A stretch of 64,000 nucleotides of DNA from Alistipes timonensis JC136 (GCF_900107675.1 NZ_FNRI01000002.1:478599-542598), one strand, 5' to 3'. Counted from the stretch's first letter, positions 14,900 through 24,318 are shown. The notes: generated by a model from the sequence alone, not told the origin. Translations and numbers: made by a program.

Positions 14900-17800
14900 T
14901 TATTTTCCGTCCCAAAGCGAGTTGCCCGAACCGGTGAAGTTCGTGTCGCCGCAGATGTCCGAGAGCTTTATCGCCGTCTCGGTCGAATTCGAACTGTCTA
15001 TGCTTTTCCGGTAAATTCCGCCGAAACCGCAGTTGTCGATCGTGGCGCCTGCGACCGAAACGCCTGCGACACCGCCCCAGACGGTCGTCGACGTATAGTT
15101 CCGATCATAGACGACTCCGTAATGCCGGCAATCCGACATGGAAGAGCCTTTGGAGAGAACGCCGACAAGACCGCCCAAATTGGCCGGATTCGCATCGCCC
15201 GTACCGTCGGCCACGACCATCGCCCGGTTTACGCATCCCGTAATCTGCGAATTCATGGCCTGTCCCGCAATACCGCCGCTCCGCCCGTTCCGGTTGGAAG
15301 CGTTGAAGCCGCCCGTATTCGTACACTCCGCAACCCGCGTATTCTGGGCATAGCCAACCACTCCGCCTGCCATACCGCGGTAAACGACCATCGCACCCGA
15401 ATTCGAACACGTCGAAACGACATTGGGTTCCGCCGTCGAAACGACCGCACCGACTATACCGCCCGTACAGTTCGCACGCTTGCCTTTAACGTTGTCGTCG
15501 TATTCGATATTATTGTTATAAAAATCGCTGTTCACCTCGCCGCTGTTGGCACAGCCCGAAATCGTACAATCCGAAGCGAGCACATACCCGGCGACACCGC
15601 CTTCGTAGACGGGCATGGCATTGGCCCGCACCAGCCGGTCGTGCTTGACGGCGGCCAAGTTCTTCGAATCGGACACCGAAGCGCCCGAATGATCCTTGCC
15701 GATCTCCCCGACAAGACCCGCGATACCGCCCAAGCAGCGGGCTTCCCAGGCGGGAGTTCCCGACGCGGGCGTCGCCGATACCGTAACGGCGCCTGAATTG
15801 ACCGCAGCGGAAACCTTGCCCAGGTGCATGCCGACGATTCCGCCCGCAGCGATGATGTCCGTCGTGGCATACTCCATCTGTTCGATCGAGACAGCGCCCG
15901 AGTTGGTCGTATCGCCGTTGCCGGTAACCGACCCCTTGCCCATCACCTGACCGGCCACTCCTCCGATATAGGCATAGCGGGGACCGAAGAAAGCCTCTTT
16001 CAGCGGACCGTTCGCCCCTTCGGGGTTTCCGGGAACCGAAACCGAAGCCGCATTGATGACATCGGACACCGCTCCGTCGGCCGAACCCACGATACCGCCC
16101 ATGATGACGAACTTGCAGACCGCCGTGGCGGTCAGATTGCCGCGGTTCTTCGACCCCGAAATGGCTCCCGTCGACTTGCCGGCCACACCGCCCGCATAAG
16201 CATAGCGGCAGGCGTCGCCCAAACGGTTGGCGGCGATCGAGAGAGGTTGTTTGTTGGTACAGCCCGTCACCGATCCGTCGGCCCAACCGGCAATGCCGCC
16301 CGTGTAACTCATGTAGGCGGCTTTGATCTGCAGGGCGACGGTCTTGCCGCCCTCCGTCGTGCAGTTCTCGACCGCGCCGCCGGCATAGCCGACAACGCCG
16401 CCCGTATAGAGGCCCGCCGTATTGACTTTGGGCGTAGCGCCCGAAGAGGCGATGCCTCCCTCGTTGGTGCATCCCGACACGACGGACCCGGACTCGGTTT
16501 CGGCTGCAACGCCGCCTATCGAGACTTTATTGCCGACAACGCCGCTGCCCAGCGTAACGAGCCCGCCGTTCGAACAGTTCTCGACACGTCCGGTCGCTCC
16601 GACCAGACCGACCAGACCGCCTACGCCGCACGCTCCGTCCACCGTGGCGGCGGCATCGAGCGTCACGGCGGCCATGTTGCTGCAATTACGCAGCGTGCCG
16701 TTGCAGACCCCGACAAGCGCCGCGGCATATTCGCCCGCAGCGACGCTTCGTGCGGTCACTCTCGACGCAGCGTCGATCGTCAGCTCGCGGATCTCCGAAC
16801 CCTCGGCCGTATGGCCGAAGAGCGGTTCTGACGTATTCCAGTTCTGGATCAGGTGCCCGTTGCCGGCAACGACGCCGTCGAACGGACGCTCCGCCGTACC
16901 GATCGAGGTCCACTCGACATCCTTCATATCGACGTCGCCCAGCACCTCGACGGTCTTGCCGCCTTCGCCCGACGTCCAGTCGGAGGTGTCTTCCCCGGCA
17001 TTGAACGCCTCGGCGAACATCTTCAGGCCGGCGCCCGAAACGATGCCGCCCGCAGGATAGAACGCCTGCCTGATGGCGGGCAGAGCGGTCTGCGCCTCGA
17101 TGTCCTTAATCGAAAACTCGATCACACCTTCGCGCTCGGTTTTCGTGTCGCTGGGGTTCTCCGCAACGGAAAAGGTATAGGTCGCCTGCTCCCCGTCCGG
17201 TTCGGACACATAGGTAATCCACGTCGGGCAGGTCACGCCGACGACCGCCTCGGCCGGTGCCACCACATCGAATTTCACCTCGCCTTTGGCCGCCAGGCCG
17301 AGCTTGCCGTCGGTGCCGAACGGCATATCCGTTCCGAATTGATAAACGGCATATTCGGTGCTGTAACCCACCCCGTCGGTCGGTTCGATCGTCAGCGTGC
17401 CATAACGCCCCGCAGCGCCCGTATTGGCGTCGCAGCGGATGCGGAGCGTCGAGGTGGTCATGCCTTCGGCATCCGGCTCGGAGGTCTCGACGACCTCGCC
17501 GTGAATCCATTCCGAATCCACCGGCTGCCATTTCGAAAGGGTTTTGACCACGACCTCGATGGCTTCGGAATCGTTCGGAGCCACCACGGAGTAAACCTTG
17601 TCGAGAATGAAGATGTTACCCGACTGGTCGACGGTCATCCGGTAGGTGAAAGCGCCCGCCGAAAGGGTGACGATCGCATCGCGCGACTTGAAATCCTCGT
17701 TGGCCGTCACCTCGATCGTGAATTCACCGCTGCCCACGTGACTCTCCTCCTCGTCGACGACGCACCAGTCGCTATCGGAAGACACCGTCCAGTGTACGCT

Positions 17801-17986
17801 CTCCACATTGAGCGTCACGGCCACGGTCCGGGTCTGGCTCGAACTGGTCATGCCCCGGGTGGCGTCCCACGTCGGAGTCAGCACGACTTCCAGTTTATCG
17901 GGATATGCCGACGTTCCTTCGTCGGACGAACAGGCTGCGAAAACGGCCGTCGCCGCCGCAAATATCAGAAAAATATATTTTTTCAT
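14900..17986 (-). CDS. Large surface lipoprotein: BACON-like domains plus GLUG repeats
   Basis: A 1028-residue protein with a lipobox (VFAAC) at residue 19. Residues 25-315 contain about three BACON-like immunoglobulin-fold domains, with WTVSSDSDWC, WIHGEVVETS and CPTWITYVS marking their conserved tryptophan strands. From about residue 320 it shares a domain with the 605-residue GLUG protein (MFAEAFNAGEDTSDW, VDMKDVEWTSIGT, GNGHLIQNWNT). Then comes a long GLUG beta-solenoid of more than a dozen GG-(I/V/L)-(V/A)-G repeats. It directly follows susD (15-base gap), the position usually held by the surface glycan-binding protein of such loci. A binding role at the cell surface is therefore likely. 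Confidence 0.85.
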   Translation of the reverse strand: MKKYIFLIFAAATAVFAACSSDEGTSAYPDKLEVVLTPTWDATRGMTSSSQTRTVAVTLNVESVHWTVSSDSDWCVVDEEESHVGSGEFTIEVTANEDFKSRDAIVTLSAGAFTYRMTVDQSGNIFILDKVYSVVAPNDSEAIEVVVKTLSKWQPVDSEWIHGEVVETSEPDAEGMTTSTLRIRCDANTGAAGRYGTLTIEPTDGVGYSTEYAVYQFGTDMPFGTDGKLGLAAKGEVKFDVVAPAEAVVGVTCPTWITYVSEPDGEQATYTFSVAENPSDTKTEREGVIEFSIKDIEAQTALPAIRQAFYPAGGIVSGAGLKMFAEAFNAGEDTSDWTSGEGGKTVEVLGDVDMKDVEWTSIGTAERPFDGVVAGNGHLIQNWNTSEPLFGHTAEGSEIRELTIDAASRVTARSVAAGEYAAALVGVCNGTLRNCSNMAAVTLDAAATVDGACGVGGLVGLVGATGRVENCSNGGLVTLGSGVVGNKVSIGGVAAETESGSVVSGCTNEGGIASSGATPKVNTAGLYTGGVVGYAGGAVENCTTEGGKTVALQIKAAYMSYTGGIAGWADGSVTGCTNKQPLSIAANRLGDACRYAYAGGVAGKSTGAISGSKNRGNLTATAVCKFVIMGGIVGSADGAVSDVINAASVSVPGNPEGANGPLKEAFFGPRYAYIGGVAGQVMGKGSVTGNGDTTNSGAVSIEQMEYATTDIIAAGGIVGMHLGKVSAAVNSGAVTVSATPASGTPAWEARCLGGIAGLVGEIGKDHSGASVSDSKNLAAVKHDRLVRANAMPVYEGGVAGYVLASDCTISGCANSGEVNSDFYNNNIEYDDNVKGKRANCTGGIVGAVVSTAEPNVVSTCSNSGAMVVYRGMAGGVVGYAQNTRVAECTNTGGFNASNRNGRSGGIAGQAMNSQITGCVNRAMVVADGTGDANPANLGGLVGVLSKGSSMSDCRHYGVVYDRNYTSTTVWGGVAGVSVAGATIDNCGFGGIYRKSIDSSNSTETAIKLSDICGDTNFTGSGNSLWDGK

Positions 17987-18001
17987 ATCGTTGGTCTCCT
18001 T

Positions 18002-19504
18002 TTATTTACGTTTGTTGGTATGATCGGCCCACCAAACGTTCGTGGTCATGTTGTTCGTACCTCCGAGCCAGCCGTTCACCGCCTCGAAATAGTTGTCCCG
18101 GTTGCGGAACTCCTCGTCTGCGGGATAGCGCAGACGCGTGGGCAGAATGCCGTCGTTGGCGGCCAGCGCCTTGACAGGCATTTCGGGATAACCCGTGCGG
18201 CGGTAGTCGCACCACGACTCGATGCCGACCAGGAAATTCGAAATCCACTTCTGGGTCATGATCCGTTCGAGCACCTCCTCGCCGTCGAGCGCGTCGACCG
18301 ACACCTTCGGATTGGAAAGGAACGATGTCAGGTCAGCATCCGGATCGTCGGTCCACTCGAAAACGGCTTCCGAAACGGCCTTCACGTAATACTCTTTCGG
18401 CGTCCCCGGAATCCAGCCGCGGTAAGCGGCCTCGGCCCAGATGAACCACAGTTCCGAGTAGTTCATCAGCGGGAAATGGTCACGGTCCTGAATCACATTG
18501 CGACGGTAGTGGGCCGCCGTATCGAAATATCCCATCAGCTCGTTGTAGGTGATCTGCGTCGGCACGCCCACGAGTTTGTCGAAATAGAGCGACACGCGCG
18601 GGTCCTTCAGCCCGGCCGACGTATCGTACATCTCGTTCATCAGCCGCTCGCAGATCATGTTGTTGTTCCAAAGACCCGCGCGGGTGTTGTGGAACGGCGT
18701 GTACTGCGCGTTGACATTCTTGTCGAACTTCACGTTGGCGGCGTCCGCACGGCTCTCGAAAACGGGATAAACCGACGGATAGGAGAAGATTTCGTTGAGC
18801 TTCGACACGGCGCCGAGACGCTCGCCGGCCGGATCGCTCTCATCCTTCAACGCGACGCGCATCAGCAGGCGGACGTAAAGCGAGTTGCCGAACTTGCGCC
18901 ACTGGGCGACCTTTCCGTCATACATGTAATCTTCCAGCATGTCGAAATCCGTCCCCTCTTCGGCCAGCAGGGTGTTGGCCTGCTCGAGTTTTTCGAACAT
19001 GTCGCGGTAAATCTCCTTCTGGCTGTCGTAGGCCGGATAGAACTTGCCTTCGGTATACCCCTTACCGGCCTCGAAGTAGGGCGCATCGCCGAACGCATCG
19101 GTGATGTGCGAGAGCGTCAGCACTTTGAGGATGCAGGCAATGGCCAGCCCCGTCTTGTCATTGTCCTTCTCGGCCTGCACGCGCATGGTCTCGGCATTGC
19201 CGGCCCAGCGGTAGATGTTCTGCCAGAAGTAGTTGATGATCGAGTTGTTGAAGCGGTAGTTGTAGATGCGCTCGGCCGAGGTCTGCGCCTGCACGGTGTA
19301 CTGCATGAGCTGCGAATTGACGTCGAACGAACGTTCCAGCAGCGCATATTCGAGACCGAACGTGATCGGCTGCACGTAACTCGTGGCATTGGTGGTCTGC
19401 AACGCATTCTTGTTTACGTTCATCTCGTCGAAATTGTCGCAGCCCGACAGGACGAGCGCGCCGAACGAGAGGGTTGCAGTCAGTTTTATAATCGTATTTT
19501 TCAT
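18002..19504 (-). CDS. SusD/RagB-family nutrient-binding lipoprotein
   Basis: A 500-residue lipoprotein (lipobox LVLSGC, cysteine at residue 22) of the SusD-like class. Family landmarks include QNIYRWAGNAETM, ILKVLTLSHITDAFGDAPYFEA and, at the C-terminal end, MTQKWISNFLVGIESWCDYRRTGYP, where the W-x-D-x-RR-TG-P block is typical. SusD-like lipoproteins form the lid of the SusC channel at the outer membrane and bind the ligand. The gene follows susC by 18 bases and precedes the GLUG lipoprotein by 15 bases. The ligand is not told by sequence; the neighbours suggest a phosphorylated substrate. Confidence 0.93.
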   Translation of the reverse strand: MKNTIIKLTATLSFGALVLSGCDNFDEMNVNKNALQTTNATSYVQPITFGLEYALLERSFDVNSQLMQYTVQAQTSAERIYNYRFNNSIINYFWQNIYRWAGNAETMRVQAEKDNDKTGLAIACILKVLTLSHITDAFGDAPYFEAGKGYTEGKFYPAYDSQKEIYRDMFEKLEQANTLLAEEGTDFDMLEDYMYDGKVAQWRKFGNSLYVRLLMRVALKDESDPAGERLGAVSKLNEIFSYPSVYPVFESRADAANVKFDKNVNAQYTPFHNTRAGLWNNNMICERLMNEMYDTSAGLKDPRVSLYFDKLVGVPTQITYNELMGYFDTAAHYRRNVIQDRDHFPLMNYSELWFIWAEAAYRGWIPGTPKEYYVKAVSEAVFEWTDDPDADLTSFLSNPKVSVDALDGEEVLERIMTQKWISNFLVGIESWCDYRRTGYPEMPVKALAANDGILPTRLRYPADEEFRNRDNYFEAVNGWLGGTNNMTTNVWWADHTNKRK

Positions 19505-19522
19505 GTTTCGGTTCCTCCTGCT

Positions 19523-22500
19523 TTAAAAAGTGATCTTGATACTGCCGCCGATGGCGCGGGTTCCGGGCATCTGGGCGATCTCGAAGCCGGGAACGACCGA
19601 CGAGCCGCGCATGAAGGCGCCCTCGGGGTCCCAGCCCGGGAAATCGGACCAGCAGAACAGGTCGCGTCCGTAGACCGAGAGCACGAGACCTTTGATGAAG
19701 CCTGTCTTGGAGAGCAGTTTCTTCGGGAATTCGTAGTCGAGGCGCAGCTCGCGCAGTTTGAGGAACTGCGTGCTGACGAAGTTCTGCTCGGCGTTCTGGA
19801 ACGCGTAGGCCAGACCATAGTACTCGGTGATATCGGCCGTCTTGTGGGTGTTCTTCACATAGTTGCCGTCGGGCAGCTGGTTGACGCCGTCGAGCACCAA
19901 TCCGTCATAACGCCCCGGAAGCGAGATCGTACCCTTACCGCGCGACCCCAGCAGGGCGTTGGAGTAGGAGTAGACATGTCCGCCGAACTGACCGTCGAAA
20001 GCCACCGAAAGGGTCAGTCCGTTCCATTTGACGCTCGTGCCGAAGCCGCCCTTCCAGTCGGGCATGCACTCGCCGATGCGCTGCAGGTCGTCGGAATACT
20101 GCGGATAACCGTTCTCGTCGATCACCAGCTGGCCGCTGACATCGGTCAGCGAGCCGTCCTTGCCCACGATGAACGATCCCTCGGGGGCGCGCTTGTAGCC
20201 CAGGCCGTACATCGTCGAAAGCGACTGTCCCTCGTAAGCCGTCATGTAGGCGTGCGACGAATAGGAAGCCACGATCCACGAATCGACGCCGTCGCCCAGT
20301 TCGAGCACCCGGTTGCGGTTGAGTGCCCAGTTCACATAGGCTTTCCACTGCACCTTCTTGGTCTTGACAAGCGTTCCGTTGAGCGAAACCTCCCAACCCC
20401 AGTTGCGGATGCGGCCCGTATTGCTGTAACGGCTGCCGACACCCGAAGCCTGGCTGACGGGCATGCTCACGATCTGGTTCTTCGACTCGTTGTCGTAGTA
20501 GGCGATGTCGAGGTTCAGGCGGCTCTGGAAGAGGCGGATATCGGCGCCGACCTCCCACGAGCTGACGATTTCGGGTTTGAGGTTCAGGTCGGCCGCCGTG
20601 CGGGGAATCTGGAAATTGCCTGCGAAATCCGACGAGGTGAGGTAGTTCGACGTGCGGTAAGGCTTCGTGTCGTTACCCACCTGCGCGAAGCTGCCGCGCA
20701 GTTTCACCAGGTTGACGACGTTGCGCGCCGAGCCGAAGTCGATCAGCTCGTTGAGCAGCACGCTGGCCGAAACCGACGGATAGAAATAGGAGTTGTTGCT
20801 GACGGGCAGCGTCGACGACCAGTCGTTGCGGCCCGTGATGTCGAGGTAGACGGCGTCGCGCCACGAAAGCGAAACGAGTCCATAGATGCTGTTGGTCTGA
20901 CGCTCGTAGGAGTAGCTATCCGTTTTGATGCGGTTGACCGAGTTGGCCAGCGAATAGACGCCCGCCTGTTTGAGCTGCTCGGCAGTCTTCGAAGTCTGCA
21001 CGAACGAGCGGTTGATGATGCTGCCGCCCAGATTGGCCGTGAGGTTGAACCCGGCCCCCAGTTTGCGGTCGTATTTCAGCAGGAAATCGGTCGAAAGCTG
21101 CAACGAAGAAAGTTCCTGCTCGCTGTACAGACCGTATTTCTGCGAATAGGAGCTTTTCGGATGACGGGTCGTGCGCAGGTCGCGCGAAAAGTCGATACCT
21201 CCGCGGAGCATCAGGTCGAGGCCCTTGTAGAGATGCAGGTTCAGCGCCGTATTGCCGTACATGCGGTCGCGGTCGAGCGTGTTGAGCTGCTCGTAGGCCA
21301 CGAAATAGGGGTTGTTCTTGCCGCCCGAAAGGCCGGAATCCTGCTGGATATGCTCCTGACCGGGCAGCCAATACTGTTTGGCCCAGTCCATGTCGATATT
21401 GGGCGACATGCACCACAGCGAATACATGATCGAACTGGAACCGTAGCCCATCACCGGAAGGTTGTCGTCGTCCTTGCGGTAGTAGGTCAGCGACGTGTCC
21501 ACCGAAAGCCAGCGGTTGACCTTGTTGTTGCTTTTGAGCGACAGCGATTGCTTGCTCCACGGCGAATTGGGAATGATCGACTCGCTGCGGTAATCGGTCA
21601 CCGAAAAGCGGATCGCATTGTTCTTGTTGATCTTACCCGACACCGACAACGAGTTGGTCGCCGTCCAACCCGTCTGGAAGAAATTTTTGAACCAGTTGCC
21701 GTAGCTCACGAACGGCGTCTTGATACGCACGCCGTTCTCATCGACACCGATACCGCGGCTCGCGTCGTAATACTGGTAGTAGAGCGTTCCGTCCATCTTG
21801 GGGCCCCACGACGACACGTCGGTCGTATTGCTGCCCTCACCGTCGACCGGATCGCCGTAATGAAACCCATCGTTGCCCTTCGCCGAGCCCTGGCCGTAGA
21901 CATACTGGAAATCGGGCGAGGAGTTGATCTGGTCTACGACGAAATTCGACGTGAAGGTCACCGAAACGGAGCCGTCCTGCCCTTCGCCGGATTTCGTCGT
22001 AATGATGATGGCGCCGTTGGCAGCCTCCGAACCGTAAAGGGCGGTCGCTGCGGGCCCCTTCAGCACCGTGATATTCTCGATGTCCTCGGGATTGACATCC
22101 CCCGTACCGTTGCCGTAGTCGATCGAATAGGCGGTGGATTCGCCCCCGGCCGCCGAGGTGTTGAACATCGGCACGCCGTCGATGACGAACAGCGCCCCGT
22201 TGTTGTTGAGGTCGATCGACGACTCGCCGCGCAGCGTCACGCGCATCGATCCGCCGCCGCCCGTATTAGCCTTGGCAACCGTAAGGCCCGCCACCTGTCC
22301 CGAAAGTCCCGACATCCAGTTGGACGACGAAGCCGACGACGAAAAGGCGTCGCTTTTGACCTTCGTGGCGGCATAACCCAGCGATTTCTCCTCGCGCTTC
22401 ATACCCAGCGCCGTAACGACCACATCGTCGATGGCCTGCGCCGTGCTGACGAGCCTCACGTCGATCGTCGTCTTGCTGCCGACGTAGATGTCCTGCGTCT

Positions 22501-23143
22501 TGTAACCCAGGAAACTGAACGACAGCTGATCGCTGGGGCGCGCTTTGATACGGTACGAACCGTCACTTTCGGTGACGGCGCCCACGAGCGAACCTTTCAC
22601 GATCACGCTGACGCCTGCGACAGGCTGTCCGGCATCGTCCTTAACGACACCCTGCACCAGTGCAGGGGTTGCCGAGGCGGTACTTTTCTGCTGGGGGGGG
22701 GTAACCTGACGTTCCACGCCGGCTGCCTGTCCGCCGACCGTCCCGGCAGCTTCGGGCTCCTGCGCCTGCGAGGCGGATTTGCCCGCATTTTTGCGTTTGA
22801 TCAGGATTTTATCCTCCCGAAACTCGTAAGTAAGATCGCTTCCGGCAAAAATCTTCGCCAGCACGTCGGGAACCGGAACCTGCTTCACGGAAAGCGTGAC
22901 CGGAGCGGCTTTGCCCACCAGTTCGTTGTTGAAGAAGAACGTGTAGTAGGTCTGGGCCTCGATCTTTTTCAGAACCGTAGCCAGCGGCGCCCGTTCGACG
23001 GTAAGCGTTACGGTCGCGGGTTTCTCCCCGGCTTCGGAAGCATGGGCGATGCCTGCGACTGCCAGGAACATCGCTGCAAGTCCGCACGCCAGCCAGCGTT
23101 GCAGGGTCGTGCAACGACCTTCGGATTTGTTAAAATTGCTCAT
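19523..23143 (-). CDS. SusC/RagA-family TonB-dependent receptor with STN signalling domain
   Basis: A 1206-residue outer membrane transporter. After a signal peptide (cleaved near AHASE) lies an STN domain at about residues 45-110 (VTLTVERAPLATVLKKIEAQ), used by receptors that signal to FecR anti-sigma factors. A low-complexity linker holds a C9 tract (22693-22701, encoding T-P-P-Q near residue 149). Then come the carboxypeptidase-D-like domain (VVKDDAGQPVAGVSVIVKG), the plug (ALFVIDGVP) and the barrel, which ends in SIKITF. The STN domain and the adjacent fecR indicate ligand-triggered activation of an ECF sigma factor. Slippage in the tract would separate the STN domain from the transporter. 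Confidence 0.95.
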   Translation of the reverse strand: MSNFNKSEGRCTTLQRWLACGLAAMFLAVAGIAHASEAGEKPATVTLTVERAPLATVLKKIEAQTYYTFFFNNELVGKAAPVTLSVKQVPVPDVLAKIFAGSDLTYEFREDKILIKRKNAGKSASQAQEPEAAGTVGGQAAGVERQVTPPQQKSTASATPALVQGVVKDDAGQPVAGVSVIVKGSLVGAVTESDGSYRIKARPSDQLSFSFLGYKTQDIYVGSKTTIDVRLVSTAQAIDDVVVTALGMKREEKSLGYAATKVKSDAFSSSASSSNWMSGLSGQVAGLTVAKANTGGGGSMRVTLRGESSIDLNNNGALFVIDGVPMFNTSAAGGESTAYSIDYGNGTGDVNPEDIENITVLKGPAATALYGSEAANGAIIITTKSGEGQDGSVSVTFTSNFVVDQINSSPDFQYVYGQGSAKGNDGFHYGDPVDGEGSNTTDVSSWGPKMDGTLYYQYYDASRGIGVDENGVRIKTPFVSYGNWFKNFFQTGWTATNSLSVSGKINKNNAIRFSVTDYRSESIIPNSPWSKQSLSLKSNNKVNRWLSVDTSLTYYRKDDDNLPVMGYGSSSIMYSLWCMSPNIDMDWAKQYWLPGQEHIQQDSGLSGGKNNPYFVAYEQLNTLDRDRMYGNTALNLHLYKGLDLMLRGGIDFSRDLRTTRHPKSSYSQKYGLYSEQELSSLQLSTDFLLKYDRKLGAGFNLTANLGGSIINRSFVQTSKTAEQLKQAGVYSLANSVNRIKTDSYSYERQTNSIYGLVSLSWRDAVYLDITGRNDWSSTLPVSNNSYFYPSVSASVLLNELIDFGSARNVVNLVKLRGSFAQVGNDTKPYRTSNYLTSSDFAGNFQIPRTAADLNLKPEIVSSWEVGADIRLFQSRLNLDIAYYDNESKNQIVSMPVSQASGVGSRYSNTGRIRNWGWEVSLNGTLVKTKKVQWKAYVNWALNRNRVLELGDGVDSWIVASYSSHAYMTAYEGQSLSTMYGLGYKRAPEGSFIVGKDGSLTDVSGQLVIDENGYPQYSDDLQRIGECMPDWKGGFGTSVKWNGLTLSVAFDGQFGGHVYSYSNALLGSRGKGTISLPGRYDGLVLDGVNQLPDGNYVKNTHKTADITEYYGLAYAFQNAEQNFVSTQFLKLRELRLDYEFPKKLLSKTGFIKGLVLSVYGRDLFCWSDFPGWDPEGAFMRGSSVVPGFEIAQMPGTRAIGGSIKITF
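22693..22701 (-). repeat. 9-base G/C homopolymer in the SusC linker
   Basis: Nine G on the plus strand (coding strand GTT ACC CCC CCC CAG). The tract lies between the STN domain and the carboxypeptidase-like domain, in a linker that tolerates length change by whole codons but not frame loss. Confidence 0.9.
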
Positions 23144-23177
23144 TCACTTAATGTTTAGGTAGTTAAAAATTCATTCT

Positions 23178-24188
23178 CTATTTTCGTTTCGCCCTCGAAA
23201 GGAAATACTCCCCGTCGATATTGGTGATGGAAAGTCTTACGGGAGAGGTTTCGGAGATCATCCGGAGGGCCTCCGGCAGCGTTTCCCGGTCCACCATGCC
23301 CGTATACTGCAGGTTGGCGATCTCTTCGTGAATGTTGATCCTCACCTGATAATAGCGCGAAAGCTTGTTGGCCACATCTTTCAACGGATGCCCCGAGAAG
23401 ATCAGCCGCCCCTCGATCCAGCCGATCGAATCGTCGATATGCACCGCCCGTTTGGTGATCGTATTGGCCGTCGCGTCGATCTGCAGCTCCTCGTTAGGAT
23501 CGAGAATGATCACGTCCTTCTTGATCTGCGCCTGCAGACAGCCCGTATGGAGCGTCACCACGGCGAACTTCTCCCGGGCATAGGATTGCAGGTTGAACGA
23601 GGTCCCGAGCACCGTATAATTGTTGTTGGCGCTGTGGATGATGAACGGACAGCTCTTGTCGGGCGCAATGGTGAAGAACGCCTCGCCGTCGAACTCGATC
23701 TCGCGTGTCGCCTTTCCGAATTTCAGGTCCACGGTCAGCGTCGCCTCGGAATTCATGCAGACCTTCGAACCGTCGGGCAGCACGATGTCGAGTTTCTCGC
23801 CGCGCGCCGTACGATATTCCAACGGCTGTGCAGCCGCGGTCTCCACGCCGCTCCCGGTATCGGGGAGCGCAGGAGTGCGCTGCCAGAACCAGACGGCGCA
23901 AACACCCACCGCCACCGCAGCAGCAACAGCGACGTAACGCCTGAACAACCTCCGACGCGTATTTACTCCCTCGGGAACGGCGAACAGGATTTTGTTGCGG
24001 GCGGCGAACCGCGCCCACTCCCGCTCCGCCTTGGCCGATACGGGATGCTCCCGACCGGCGAGGCACTCCCTGAAATAAGCCCGGTGTTCATCGGACTCTT
24101 CCAGCCATTCCGCCAACATACCGGCCTCCTCCCTGTTTAAGGTATTGCTCCGGTATGAATTGATCAGTCTGTCTATCTCCTTCTGCAT
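23178..24188 (-). CDS. FecR-family anti-sigma factor
   Basis: A 336-residue protein. The cytoplasmic N-terminus (about 1-85) contains the sigma-binding segment NREEAGMLAEWLEESDEHRAYF. One membrane helix lies near residues 87-105 (YVAVAAAVAVGVCAVWFW). The periplasmic FecR domain follows (RTARGEKLDIVLPDGSKVCMN, GEAFFTIA, VLGTSFNL), then the DUF4974 C-terminal domain that contacts the STN domain. It is the first gene of the minus-strand series, 34 bases before susC. No sigma gene precedes it, which is unusual. The ECF sigma at 9372-9944 is the only one in the window and the obvious partner. Confidence 0.93.
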   Translation of the reverse strand: MQKEIDRLINSYRSNTLNREEAGMLAEWLEESDEHRAYFRECLAGREHPVSAKAEREWARFAARNKILFAVPEGVNTRRRLFRRYVAVAAAVAVGVCAVWFWQRTPALPDTGSGVETAAAQPLEYRTARGEKLDIVLPDGSKVCMNSEATLTVDLKFGKATREIEFDGEAFFTIAPDKSCPFIIHSANNNYTVLGTSFNLQSYAREKFAVVTLHTGCLQAQIKKDVIILDPNEELQIDATANTITKRAVHIDDSIGWIEGRLIFSGHPLKDVANKLSRYYQVRINIHEEIANLQYTGMVDRETLPEALRMISETSPVRLSITNIDGEYFLSRAKRK

Positions 24189-24318
24189 AACTTACACAAA
24201 ACAGATTTTTTCTTTGCTTTCACTGAGTAGACACACCATTTGCGAATACCGACCCCCGAAAATCGAAATTCGCACGATATTTTTTTCGGACAGAACTATC
24301 CGATCCCTGCATCCTATG

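Noticed and set aside
14900..17986. Possible fusion or misassembly because of repeated GG-I-V-G stretches
   Set aside because: The frame is open throughout, the repeats diverge at the DNA level, and such GLUG series are normal for the family.
16853..23158. A 2101-codon open frame on the plus strand, antisense to susC, susD and the GLUG gene
   Set aside because: The minus-strand genes have clear domains. The antisense frame has a basic, low-complexity composition typical of GC-rich codon-bias shadows.
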